Shown: positions 19,166-27,605, numbered from the stretch's first letter. The stretch: DNA of 64,000 bases from Glaciecola sp965660815 (GCA_965660815.1 CBFIBG010000023.1:4353-68352), one strand, 5' to 3'. Translations and numbers: made by a program. Notes: generated from the letters alone by a model not told the origin.

Positions 19166-20180
19166 TTTCGCTTGCCTCAGAGCGAATTTTTTGCAGCTCA
19201 TTTTGTATTTGATGATACATTTCCATAGTGACGCCGGGTAGTTTGCCATCATAAAGGCCGATGGTTCTGCTTTCAAAGGCAGCCCTATCAATGTGGTTAA
19301 ATTCAACTCCGTGAGATTCTAACTCTTTGATTACTTGAGCATGCTGCTGTTTTAACTTTTGAATCATTTTTTGCGATTCGTAATTGAACTCGAATTGAAT
19401 TATGTTTTGATATTTTTTGGGTATTTTTGACCAAACTTCTGTGGATATATAGACACCACAGGTACCTAAAAAATGATTAGTAAACGCCACATTCTTTTTG
19501 CCCGTCTCATACACTTTTGCCCCTAGATTCGTAAATTCAGAACCCTCTAGACCATCTACTACACCCTGCTGAAGAGCACTGAATGTCTCTCCCCAGGGCA
19601 GAGGGGTTGCATTCGCTCCCATCGCATTGAGCGTTTCAATGAATAGCTTACTGCCTGGTGTTCGTAATTTAGTTCCCTCTAAATCGCTTGGCGTTACAAT
19701 AACTTTATCTGTTATGAGATTTCTAAATCCGAAGATATATTCCAAAGACAGAACCTTAATTCCTTTATCTTCCAATTTCCTTTTCCAGTTCTTTACCATG
19801 TCTGTGTTGATAAGGGCTAAGTATTCATCGTAGTTGTTATATAGCATAGGCCCTACAAGAGCGGTGAATTCGGGCATGTAGTCGCCAATATAGGATGGAT
19901 CTTCAACTGAAATAAAGTAGGCGCCTCTGACCACCATTTCAACACCGTCTTTATAAGCGGCTATTTGTGCATTTGGATAAGTGAGAATTCTTACAGCACC
20001 TTGTGTTTTTTGGTAAACACGGTCTGCGACTAACTCTATAGATTTCGCGAGTTCTTCATTTTGGTTGAAAACGTGGCTTAGGCGAAGAGTAATGGAAAAT
20101 TCTTCGGCTTTTTGAGATTGAGTACATGCCGATAAAATTATCGACAGTATTAAAAGTATAGTTAAGTGACCTATTCTCAT
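19158..20180 (-). CDS. dctP: TRAP transporter solute-binding lipoprotein (DctP)
   Basis: Extracytoplasmic binding component, 340 residues. The N-terminus is a lipoprotein signal with lipobox LSAC (Cys19), which is unusual because most DctP proteins are soluble in the periplasm. The family region runs from LRLSHVFNQNEELAKS; the conserved substrate-binding arginine lies in GTKLRTPGS and the later WGETFSALQQGVVDGLEG is also typical. The ligand is unknown; carboxylates are usual. The operon order dctP-dctQ-dctM is standard. A 14-bp palindrome lies 70-83 bp upstream and may be an operator. Confidence 0.9.
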   Translation of the reverse strand: MRIGHLTILLILSIILSACTQSQKAEEFSITLRLSHVFNQNEELAKSIELVADRVYQKTQGAVRILTYPNAQIAAYKDGVEMVVRGAYFISVEDPSYIGDYMPEFTALVGPMLYNNYDEYLALINTDMVKNWKRKLEDKGIKVLSLEYIFGFRNLITDKVIVTPSDLEGTKLRTPGSKLFIETLNAMGANATPLPWGETFSALQQGVVDGLEGSEFTNLGAKVYETGKKNVAFTNHFLGTCGVYISTEVWSKIPKKYQNIIQFEFNYESQKMIQKLKQQHAQVIKELESHGVEFNHIDRAAFESRTIGLYDGKLPGVTMEMYHQIQNELQKIRSEASESE

Positions 20181-20249
20181 TTTATTTTTGCTGAATTTAG
20201 TTATGTATCAGACGGCTGGAAAAAGGCAATCGTTACCGTCAAACTCAAG

Positions 20250-20263
20250 TGTTGTATACAACA
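20250..20263. promoter_or_regulatory. Perfect 14-bp palindrome, candidate operator of the TRAP operon
   Basis: TGTTGTATACAACA is its own reverse complement. Its core TTGTATACAA resembles binding sites of GntR/FadR-type regulators, which often control TRAP transporters. It lies 70 bp upstream of the dctP start. No GntR gene is present nearby, so the regulator would be encoded elsewhere. The role is inferred. Confidence 0.45.
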
Positions 20264-20786
20264 GTCAACCAAAACGAATAATTAGTAAAGTGTTTTTACA
20301 CCAACCTACCGTAAATAGCATATTCTAGCCATATCATTTCAATATTTATCCTTTCCTCATCAACTCAATACTAATGGCTTTTGCTTCAACCGGTGTTTCA
20401 TGTTTTTAACAATGTCCTCTTCACAATAATCTAACTTTGTGTATTTTTAATTACGATATGAGGGTAGTTTGAAATAATGTTGAAACTTAACAATCCAGAC
20501 ACAGTGCAGGGTATGTAAGGCGATCGTTTCCTATTGTCGGCAAGAGTAATCAAAAGCGCCATGGCACGAACTAGGGCAAGTGACAGTAAATCAATCTTAA
20601 TTATGTTTTTGCAATATGTTTTTGCAATAAGTACTCGCATGCAAGAATCTAACTTGGTGAGCATCTAACTGCTGAAAGTAGAACTCGAACTTGAATTTAC
20701 ACCTGATGTAGAAACGCAGGCCACTCATTCTGCTATTGGAACAAATGGCGAATGCTCAACTTGGTTGATACGATGATATTAGGGCT
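20264..20786. other. Intergenic region without recognised genes
   Basis: About 520 bp between the TRAP operon control region and the DUF3135 gene. Short open frames exist on both strands but none has a convincing ribosome-binding site or protein-like composition. I see no RNA gene or repeat. Confidence 0.4.
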
Positions 20787-21146
20787 TTATCTGAATAAGT
20801 TCACTACTTTAGGAGGGGGATCTGATTCGTTATCAGCACTCAATTCACATTCTTGTGGGTAGTAAACAGGTGTTTTGTTTCCAGCAACTAAGTTTAAGTT
20901 ATGGCGCAATTCATCAAAAGATTCATGCATCATTTTACTGATTTCCATGCATGCTACAAACGGCGCGTTTTTATTTATTTGTCTTTTGGCATCTACTTGA
21001 AATTGAATGCCTCTTAGCCGCTTTTGACTGCTTTCTGGCGCACTGTTGATCACTTTCTCTATTTCTTGTCGCCTAAATTCTTCAAACTGTTCAGGGTCGG
21101 TTTGATATAATTCACATAGTTTATCGAAATTTAATTGGTCAGACAT
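20787..21146 (-). CDS. DUF3135 family protein
   Basis: Small cytoplasmic protein of 119 residues, highly charged and helical. The start MSDQLNFDKLCELYQTDPEQFEEFRR and the following RGIQFQVDAKR resemble the DUF3135 family of gammaproteobacteria, from memory. No function is known. A possible AGGGAGTG ribosome-binding site lies before the ATG. It is preceded by a 248-bp gap and is probably a single-gene transcript. Confidence 0.65.
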   Translation of the reverse strand: MSDQLNFDKLCELYQTDPEQFEEFRRQEIEKVINSAPESSQKRLRGIQFQVDAKRQINKNAPFVACMEISKMMHESFDELRHNLNLVAGNKTPVYYPQECELSADNESDPPPKVVNLFR

Positions 21147-21394
21147 AAGCCACTCCCTGTCAACATTTTCCCTAACAAATAGGTTTTAGGGTCATTGTAA
21201 TTATTCATTCGGCACTGAAAAGATGAATCTTCTCAATACACACTGCTCGCACCAAGTGCTTTCGTTTAGTAATGCACGCATAAATCATGCCGAAAAAAAA
21301 TACTCAAATTATCATGTACTTAAACGTCATTATTTTTCTTCGTCTCAAAAGTGTAAAATTTTTAGACAGTTTCAAATAATCAGATAATGTACTG

Positions 21395-21715
21395 TTACCT
21401 TATTTTGATTTTACCTATCAAGATGTCTTTAAACATTACCCAGTCTCCCATTAGTGAATAAAAAGGGTATTTGAATGTCGCGGGCTTGTTGTGTTCATAA
21501 TAAAAATGGCCAACCCAAGCAAAACCATAACCAATAATAGGTATTGACCATAGGTAGATAAATTTGAATGTCAAAATAGAGTAGAAAACAATCGCCAAGA
21601 CTAAACAAGAACCAATAAAGTGCAAGAGCCGACAAGTAGGATCGCGGTGTTCGCTTAAATAATATGGATAGAAATCGTTGAAACTCTTGTATTTTTTTTG
21701 TTCTTTTGTCGCCAT
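21395..21715 (-). CDS. Mpo1-like / DUF962 membrane protein
   Basis: A 106-residue membrane protein. The motifs YLSEHRDPTCRLLHFIGS, an adjacent hydrophobic pair of helices, and GHFYYEHNKPATFKYPFYSLMGDW are the hallmarks of the DUF962/Mpo1-like family. In yeast Mpo1 is a dioxygenase acting on 2-hydroxy fatty acids; the His residues of HRDP, LLHF, GHF and EHN correspond to its conserved metal-binding positions. The bacterial role is not established. It starts 36 bp from the next minus-strand gene and may be cotranscribed with the lysozyme-like gene upstream. Confidence 0.75.
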   Translation of the reverse strand: MATKEQKKYKSFNDFYPYYLSEHRDPTCRLLHFIGSCLVLAIVFYSILTFKFIYLWSIPIIGYGFAWVGHFYYEHNKPATFKYPFYSLMGDWVMFKDILIGKIKIR

Positions 21716-21751
21716 AAACTTACCTCTATAGTGTAAAGTATCACCTTCAAT

Positions 21752-22528
21752 CTACATCTGACTGTACGTATTACAACGTTTTATCCAGCCTCGTAGCCAT
21801 CGTTTTTCAATTTCCTGTTGTGGTGAATTTGACACTCTGGCTGTCAGTACTTTTATACAAGATTGACTAAAAGCTTTATGAGTGAGTTTGCCTTCCATGG
21901 CAAGTAAAACTTGTTTAAGTCCCCAACCTTGTTGATTATAGCGTTCTGAGAGCGACACACCTTCTCCCTTAAAATTCACGTAATCAATAAGCGAATACAT
22001 GCCTAACGGAGTTTTTGAGAGAAATTCAAATGTTTGCGTTAAAAGAGTCTGTTCATGTTGATTTGGAGTGTCGTTTATCATTAATTCTAGAGATCTTTGC
22101 ATTCTCAAATAAATAAACTCTACTTGCTGGCTCATTGTTGATTGCATTAGGGCGTAAAGGTCTCTCATCTTTTCGCTATTCTGTGCTCTTATAAAGCTCG
22201 ACTTATCCGGCCATGGGCAGTCCATTGAATTATTTAACCAGGTTGGCAATTCAACCCCTTTAGATTTAATAAAAACAAGTAATTCAGGGAAGGTTTCAAC
22301 GAACCTGTATTGGGTGTTTTCAGGGAACCAGATAAAATGACCGATTCCTAATGAAGCAAAGCCTTCACCATCGTTCCAAGCAACTAGATATTCTGGTTTG
22401 CCTCCCGTTTCATTTAAATAAATTTTACGACCAATCTCGTCTAATTGAGTCTGGGACAATTGTGTTTGTGCCAGACATGTCAGTGGTAAAAGTACCATTA
22501 AAAATACTGAGATAAATACCTTATGCAC
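21752..22528 (-). CDS. Secreted lysozyme-like protein
   Basis: A 258-residue protein with a clear signal peptide (hydrophobic core to about residue 18, cleavage near CLAQ). The mature N-terminus contains YLNETGG (Glu40) and, about 20 residues on, FASLGIGHFIWFP (GIGH at 61-64). A Glu followed by GIGH is the signature of T4-lysozyme-like muramidases, so this is probably a lysozyme-fold protein. The rest is helical and unrecognised, with Cys residues near 104, 223 and 252 that could form disulfides. Cleavage of peptidoglycan is inferred from the motif only. Confidence 0.55.
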   Translation of the reverse strand: MHKVFISVFLMVLLPLTCLAQTQLSQTQLDEIGRKIYLNETGGKPEYLVAWNDGEGFASLGIGHFIWFPENTQYRFVETFPELLVFIKSKGVELPTWLNNSMDCPWPDKSSFIRAQNSEKMRDLYALMQSTMSQQVEFIYLRMQRSLELMINDTPNQHEQTLLTQTFEFLSKTPLGMYSLIDYVNFKGEGVSLSERYNQQGWGLKQVLLAMEGKLTHKAFSQSCIKVLTARVSNSPQQEIEKRWLRGWIKRCNTYSQM

Positions 22529-22802
22529 GCGGAAAGCCCTTATTTGTTGTTATTGTGAACGTTAAGTTTTTTACTAAGCATAAACAAGAAATGCAAATGG
22601 ATTAAGTTCTTTTAATTTGATTTTGGAATATTTTGTTACTCTATCTTCCTGTAAATAGGTCCACGTAATATTGAATAGTCACCATTTAAATAGCTTTAAG
22701 GGCGAGACGTCTATGGAAATAAAATTATAGTGCATAGCAGTTGCAATTCATATTTTAGCCTCCATACATCACGGTAATGGGTAAAATAAATAAATAAAGA
22801 CT

Positions 22803-23651
22803 ATGCAAACGAATACTATTGAATTAAACCTTGAAAACTTTAGACCAGTTATGTTGGAAGAGTCAGCCAAGCGACTGGTGGCAGTATATTTTTATGCACA
22901 GTGGGAGGAAGCCTCGATAGACCAGTTGGAAGTCATCAAGTCTTTCGCTGCTAATCATCCCGAACACATATTGCTTGCAACTGTAAATTGCGATGAACAG
23001 CCTGAAATTGTTCAGCAATTTGGCGTTCGCGGCCTACCCACTACCATGATTGTCAAAGACGGTCAGCCGGTCGATGGTTTTTCTGGGCCTCAGGATGCTG
23101 AACAGCTAAAGGCTACGTTTGATAGTTATCTACCCAAACCCGAGGATGAATTGTTTACTAAAGCGAAAGAGTTGATCGCACAAGGAGACTACCAACAGTC
23201 TTTCGCAATGCTTAAACAGGCGAATGAGCTTGCTCCAACTAGAATGGACATTGTTATTGCTTACGCTGATGCCAGTGTTGAAACGGGTAACTTGGATTTG
23301 GCTAAACGACTTATTCAGCAAGTAGGGTTGGTGGATCAACAAACAGAATACCATGCGGTTGTCAGTAAAATAGAGCTGGCTGAGAAGGCGTCAGAATCGC
23401 CTGAATTACTTGATGCTCAAGCTAAACACCTTGCTAATCCAGAAGATTTGCAACTTAAAATAGACTATGCAATTGCGCTTCAGCAGGCGCATAAGCAAGA
23501 GCAAGCTTTAGAGCTTCTTTACGAAGTAGTGAAAAAAGATATGAGTTTTGGAGACGGTAAAAAATTGTTTCTTGACACCATCAACGCGCTTGCCGATGGC
23601 GACCCTTTGAAGTCTCAGTACAGACGAAAGATGTACAGCTTGTTGTATTAA
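22803..23651 (+). CDS. cnoX: Chaperedoxin / co-chaperone CnoX (YbbN)
   Basis: Thioredoxin domain (about 1-110) followed by TPR-like helices, 282 residues (E. coli YbbN 284), ending YRRKMYSLLY as in E. coli. In E. coli it protects proteins from hypochlorous-acid aggregation and hands them to DnaK/GroEL. The thioredoxin active-site position after Trp34 reads EEAS, so both redox cysteines are absent, while Cys62 (in VNCDEQ) matches the E. coli Cys63 that can form mixed disulfides. It should therefore act as a holdase, not an oxidoreductase. It is a single-gene unit. Confidence 0.9.
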   Translation: MQTNTIELNLENFRPVMLEESAKRLVAVYFYAQWEEASIDQLEVIKSFAANHPEHILLATVNCDEQPEIVQQFGVRGLPTTMIVKDGQPVDGFSGPQDAEQLKATFDSYLPKPEDELFTKAKELIAQGDYQQSFAMLKQANELAPTRMDIVIAYADASVETGNLDLAKRLIQQVGLVDQQTEYHAVVSKIELAEKASESPELLDAQAKHLANPEDLQLKIDYAIALQQAHKQEQALELLYEVVKKDMSFGDGKKLFLDTINALADGDPLKSQYRRKMYSLLY

Positions 23652-23676
23652 CGTTTTGTCAGAGTAAGCATGCGAC

Positions 23677-25152
23677 TTACTTTTTAGCCTTAAGCTTGCG
23701 GCGAACTGCCGCAAACGCGATTAATAAAGCTGATACGAAGCTAATACTGCCACCAGAGCTTTCATTTGAACTCGTTTGAGTTTCAGCCGCGGTTACCACA
23801 GGCGCCGATACTGTCGAGGGTGTTGCAGGTGAGCTGCTGGGCTCGCCAGTACTTTGCTCATTGTCAACAGTCTGTGTGGGTATTTCAATCGTAATATCAC
23901 TGGCTACTGGTGCATCTAAGATCACAGCATTGCTTAACGCGTTTTGTTTGTCTATGTCTACTCCGTTAGCAAACATTAATTCAACTTTGAAGCTTTCTTC
24001 TCCCTCGACAGTCTCGTCTGCGTATGTGTCAACTGCAACTGAGTAAACGTTGTCTGTGCCGTTGTGTATGATTTGAATTATTTTAGATTCAAAGTCAGTT
24101 TTGTCCGCCGTTTGTTTTTTTACGACTAGGTTTACTGCATCTCCTTTTTCAGCGCCTTCAAATATAACGTCAAAATAGACGGGTTGACCTTCTTCAACAG
24201 AAATTACGTTACCATATACACCAACAACTCCCGAGATGTCTCTTGTGTCAACTAAATTTGAAAACGTGCCTTGGGCGTTTATTACGTCGATAGTTGCAAG
24301 ATCTCGATAGACTTGAGCAGAGTTGGCTTCGTCGTACTTACCACAGGGTACCAATTTGGCCTCAGTTTCAAGGTTAATTTCAGTGTCAGAGAAAAACGGC
24401 TCATTACGCGTACCTGAGATGCTCATGATGCTTGCATAATCGCCACATCTATGCCCGGTAGCATCGTGTCTTGCCAAATAATCCATATGTTCTAAATGAT
24501 CTTCAGAACTGTGTCTAAAACCATCATTGTGTCCTAACTCATGGGCCAAAGTCCTAGGGCTCCAAGTAGCTTCATCAGTCGTGTGAGGAGATATCCAACT
24601 TACATTGCTGCTTAGGTGTGATAATCCAAGTATCGGCATTTGACCCTCTAGAGCCTCAAAACCTGCCAATCCAACTAAGTAAGAATACTGTAATAATTCT
24701 GATAATTCCTGCGCTTTTTGAGTCGATTGATAATTTGTTAACGCATTCAAACGCTCTACATAAGTATCGTCTTCGGACCAAAGTTGAATGGGTGCATAAT
24801 CGTTCAAATCTGCGTGTAAAAGCCCCGCGACAGTTCGTGTAATCGGAATGTTGCTGTTTGCAAATGCTTGGTTGTTAAAGTCTATAACAGCTTGAACGTA
24901 GTCTGCGACACGCTCTGCATCATCGTCGAAAAAAGAAAGGATATGGTCGTTGTACACGAATAAGACGCTAGTTTGAATGCGATCGTTATTTAGTAGATAA
25001 GACTCTGGATAAACGAAGCCGCGTGCATTGGCTTGTTGGACTGATTTGGAAGTTGAAGAAGTGGTTACCGGTTCAAGCGTAGTAGCTTGCGCTACGCTAG
25101 ACAGGGTGAACAATAATCCGATGGTTAAATTATTTACAACTTTATTTAACAT
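23677..25152 (-). CDS. Metzincin-type metalloprotease with GlyGly-CTERM anchor
   Basis: Exported protein of 491 residues. The ATG at 25152 follows AGAGGAAG; a longer frame to 25215 lacks support. A signal peptide ends near VAQAT. The zinc site is HELGHNDGFRH (His204, Glu205, His208, His214) with a Met-turn at SIMSISG (Met243), typical of metzincins. A Calx-beta-like segment (VYFDVIFEGAEKGDAVNLVV) lies downstream, then a Ser/Thr-rich linker. The C-terminus is GGSISFVSALLIAF plus a basic end, matching the GlyGly-CTERM sorting signal cut by rhombosortase and linked to type II secretion. The target is unknown. Confidence 0.8.
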   Translation of the reverse strand: MLNKVVNNLTIGLLFTLSSVAQATTLEPVTTSSTSKSVQQANARGFVYPESYLLNNDRIQTSVLFVYNDHILSFFDDDAERVADYVQAVIDFNNQAFANSNIPITRTVAGLLHADLNDYAPIQLWSEDDTYVERLNALTNYQSTQKAQELSELLQYSYLVGLAGFEALEGQMPILGLSHLSSNVSWISPHTTDEATWSPRTLAHELGHNDGFRHSSEDHLEHMDYLARHDATGHRCGDYASIMSISGTRNEPFFSDTEINLETEAKLVPCGKYDEANSAQVYRDLATIDVINAQGTFSNLVDTRDISGVVGVYGNVISVEEGQPVYFDVIFEGAEKGDAVNLVVKKQTADKTDFESKIIQIIHNGTDNVYSVAVDTYADETVEGEESFKVELMFANGVDIDKQNALSNAVILDAPVASDITIEIPTQTVDNEQSTGEPSSSPATPSTVSAPVVTAAETQTSSNESSGGSISFVSALLIAFAAVRRKLKAKK

Positions 25153-25389
25153 GTACTTCCTCTTTTTATCTAAACAACGATGCTCTGAAAACGCTTTACG
25201 CCTCAAGGCAATCAATAGCTAAAAGGTATGCTCACTTTCGAGCAGGTATGACTAATTATAAGTATAAAAAAATATATTTGTGTATATAAAAATCGAATTT
25301 ACGTACGATGTTCGATACTGAAGGGGTTTAACTATATGAATTTATTTAGAAAGGTGTCTTTTTTGAGTCTTGAATTTGTTTAAAAAATA
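25153..25389. other. Intergenic region without recognised genes
   Basis: AT-rich upstream region of the metalloprotease gene. No open frame longer than a few tens of codons with an RBS is seen, and no repeat or RNA gene. Confidence 0.4.
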
Positions 25390-25422
25390 GCTAAAAAGAA
25401 CTTAGTAAAAGCTCTTTTTAGC
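25390..25422 (-). terminator. Terminator of the CsbD-like gene
   Basis: GCTAAAAAGA (25390-25399) pairs perfectly with TCTTTTTAGC (25413-25422). Read on the minus strand the stem is followed by TATTTTTTAAAC, 35 bp past the csbD stop. Confidence 0.7.
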
Positions 25423-25456
25423 ATTATTAAGCGTTATTTAGGCGCCAATGTTCAGA

Positions 25457-25651
25457 TTAAGAATCGAGAAATTCGTCCACTTCTTTTTCAGCCTCATCTT
25501 TACTTTTGCCATATTTTTGCTGAATTTTACCTACTAATTCCTTTCTATCTCCTTTGACTTGCTGAATGTCATCGTCTGATAACTTTCCCCATTTAGATTG
25601 CGCTTTACCTGATAATTCTTTCCACTTGCCTGCTAACTGGTCAGAGTTCAT
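25457..25651 (-). CDS. CsbD-like stress protein
   Basis: Small 64-residue hydrophilic protein of the CsbD/YjbJ family: MNSDQLAGKWKELSGKAQSK, then a second QQVKGDRKELVGKIQQKYGKS, ending in an acidic helix. It is induced by general stress in other bacteria, with unknown molecular role. AGGAGAATATTT is an excellent ribosome-binding site. An 18-bp palindrome lies about 70 bp upstream and a terminator 35 bp downstream, so this is an isolated stress gene. Confidence 0.85.
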   Translation of the reverse strand: MNSDQLAGKWKELSGKAQSKWGKLSDDDIQQVKGDRKELVGKIQQKYGKSKDEAEKEVDEFLDS

Positions 25652-25719
25652 AAATATTCTCCTTTTCTAATTACATTGTGATAACTGCTTTGCTTTGCCG
25701 ATACCAATACGCATTTTGA

Positions 25720-25737
25720 AAGTGTTTTTTAACACTT
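25720..25737. promoter_or_regulatory. Palindrome upstream of the CsbD-like gene
   Basis: AAGTGTT-TTTT-AACACTT is a perfect inverted repeat with 7-bp arms and a 4-bp centre, about 69 bp before the csbD start. It could be an operator or a small hairpin; no function can be assigned. Confidence 0.35.
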
Positions 25738-25769
25738 GCGATACACTAGCGTTATGCATGGTTGTTGCA

Positions 25770-25881
25770 TTTCATCTATGGCGTTTCATCTGATGCACTT
25801 CATCTAACGCACTTTATTTCTTGCAACCGACATATTGCAACCGACATATTGCAACCGACATGTTGCAACCGACATGCCTTA
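25770..25881. repeat. Degenerate 14-bp tandem-repeat array (8 units)
   Basis: Eight successive 14-bp units start at 25770, 25784, 25798, 25812, 25826, 25840, 25854 and 25868. The first three share the core TTCATCT (TTTCATCTATGGCG, TTTCATCTGATGCA, CTTCATCTAACGCA), the fourth is transitional (CTTTATTTCTTGCA), and the next three are near-identical ACCGACATATTGCA with one change; the eighth is partial. A 14-bp period is not a multiple of three, so this is not a coding repeat. Two separate families of units in one register suggest slippage expansion from an older array. Confidence 0.8.
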
Positions 25882-26284
25882 TTGCAGCTATTAAATATAT
25901 TTAGAAAAACACAAGGAAATTCATGTGTTAACAAAAATTTGAATATTATATTATGCGGCACACAGGAGTGTTTAATGTAATTATTAGGGCGTATTTGTAA
26001 ACCTTACAAAATTCTGATAGTGACGATTGTTAAGACTCATTTTGGCTCGAGATTGATTCATATTTATTATTTTGGGCTTGGCTCTACACCCAGTTCTTTA
26101 ATTATTTTCGATGGATTGATGGCAACAGGTGTGCCACTCAACCCGCCGTTGCCTATTTTAACAATCCAAACGTCTTAATTAGCGATAACCTGGTCTTTTG
26201 AATTCAGACGATGGTCAATATTAGATGATAGATAAATTTTTTTTTGCTAAAATCGCGCCCCTAATTTAATAACAGTTCAAACTC
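25882..26284. other. Region between 14-bp array and purA
   Basis: About 400 bp with no clear gene. On the minus strand from about 26240 to 26067 there is a frame of about 58 codons interrupted by a TAA at 26175-26177; the part after it reads DVWIVKIGNGGLSGTPVAIN and ends with EPSPK and a stop. It has no ATG and may be a decayed gene or chance. The purA promoter lies at the right end. Confidence 0.25.
26245..26253 (+). promoter_or_regulatory. Extended -10 promoter of purA
   Basis: TGCTAAAAT is an extended -10 (TGn plus TAAAAT, 26248-26253), followed by the GC-rich discriminator CGCGCCCC, 31 bp before the purA start. No strong -35 is visible, which is normal for extended -10 promoters. Confidence 0.5.
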
Positions 26285-27583
26285 ATGGCTAAAAATGTTG
26301 TTGTGCTTGGCACCCAGTGGGGTGATGAAGGCAAAGGAAAAGTGGTAGATCTGCTAACTGAGCAGGTTTCTTATGTAGTTAGGTATCAAGGCGGTCACAA
26401 TGCAGGCCATACTTTGGTAATTGACGGTGAGAAAACGGTATTACATCTTATTCCATCAGGGATCTTAAGAGAAAACGTTACCTGCGTTATTGGAAACGGC
26501 GTGGTATTGAGCCCAGAAGCACTGCTTAAAGAAATGAACATGTTGGAAAGCAAAGGCGTTCCTGTTAAGCAACGGTTAAAGATAAGCGAAGCCTGCCCGT
26601 TAATCTTACCCTTCCACGTTGCTCTTGACGTTGCTCGGGAAACTGCCAGAGGCAATAAAGCAATAGGTACAACAGGCAGAGGTATTGGGCCAGCTTATGA
26701 AGACAAGGTTTCACGACGCGGATTGAGAGTAGGTGACTTGTTTAACAAAGATGATTTCGCAGTCAAGCTTCAAGAAGTCATGAAATATCATAACTTCATG
26801 CTGACAGAGTATTACAAAGCTGACGCTTTAGATTACGATCAAGTGTTGGCTGACGCGTTATCTATAGCTGACTTACTTAAATCGATGACAGTCGACGTGA
26901 CAGATTTGTTAGACGATGCTCGAACTAATGGCGAAACCATTATGTTTGAAGGTGCGCAAGGTACGCTACTAGATATCGACCATGGTACCTATCCCTATGT
27001 TACGTCTTCGAATACGACCGTTGGCGGCGTTGCAACAGGTGCTGGATTTGGTCCATTAAATTTGGATTATGTTCTAGGCATTGTTAAAGCCTATACTACC
27101 AGAGTCGGTTCTGGTCCATTCCCCACTGAGTTGGGGTGTGACGTTGGTCAACATCTTGGCGAAAAAGGGCATGAATTCGGAGCAACTACAGGTAGAAAAA
27201 GAAGGACTGGCTGGTTTGATGCAGTTGCACTAAAAAGAGCTGTGCAGTTAAATTCAATTACTGGTTTCTGCTTAACCAAACTTGACGTATTGGATGGATT
27301 GGAAACTTTAAATATTTGTACCGGTTATCAAGATAAAGACGGTAATGTTACTGCTGTTCCGCCACTTGCTGCTGAAGGTTACGAATTGGTGACCCCAGTT
27401 TATGAAACCATGCCAGGATGGTCTGAAAACACTTTTGGCATGACGGACTTTCAACAGTTACCGAAAGCTGCCATTAATTATATAAAAAGAATAGAAGAAT
27501 TAACGGGTGTGCCGGTGGACATTGTATCGACGGGACCAGATCGTGCGCACACAATGGTATTAAGAGACCCATATTCGGTCTAA
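26285..27583 (+). CDS. purA: Adenylosuccinate synthetase
   Basis: GTP-dependent ligation of IMP and aspartate, first step of AMP synthesis. It has 432 residues (E. coli 432). The P-loop is GTQWGDEGKGK with catalytic Asp14, and His42 is in GGHNAGHT; also FEGAQGTLLDIDHGTYPYVTSS and the C-terminal STGPDRAHTM are conserved. Promoter is the extended -10 upstream and a terminator follows immediately, so it is a monocistronic housekeeping gene. In contrast to E. coli, rnr and rlmB are not neighbours here. Confidence 0.97.
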   Translation: MAKNVVVLGTQWGDEGKGKVVDLLTEQVSYVVRYQGGHNAGHTLVIDGEKTVLHLIPSGILRENVTCVIGNGVVLSPEALLKEMNMLESKGVPVKQRLKISEACPLILPFHVALDVARETARGNKAIGTTGRGIGPAYEDKVSRRGLRVGDLFNKDDFAVKLQEVMKYHNFMLTEYYKADALDYDQVLADALSIADLLKSMTVDVTDLLDDARTNGETIMFEGAQGTLLDIDHGTYPYVTSSNTTVGGVATGAGFGPLNLDYVLGIVKAYTTRVGSGPFPTELGCDVGQHLGEKGHEFGATTGRKRRTGWFDAVALKRAVQLNSITGFCLTKLDVLDGLETLNICTGYQDKDGNVTAVPPLAAEGYELVTPVYETMPGWSENTFGMTDFQQLPKAAINYIKRIEELTGVPVDIVSTGPDRAHTMVLRDPYSV

Positions 27584-27605
27584 TTAAAACATCATTTTGG
27601 TTTGA

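Noticed and set aside
20431..20664. 77-codon minus-strand frame before the TRAP operon
   Set aside because: No SD, no recognised motif, composition unremarkable.
25770..25881. Array as a CRISPR
   Set aside because: Units abut directly with no spacers, are only 14 bp, and no cas genes are present.
25762..25980. 72-codon plus-strand frame across the 14-bp array
   Set aside because: The repeat period of 14 is not a multiple of three, composition is Cys/His-rich and repeat-driven, and there is no SD.
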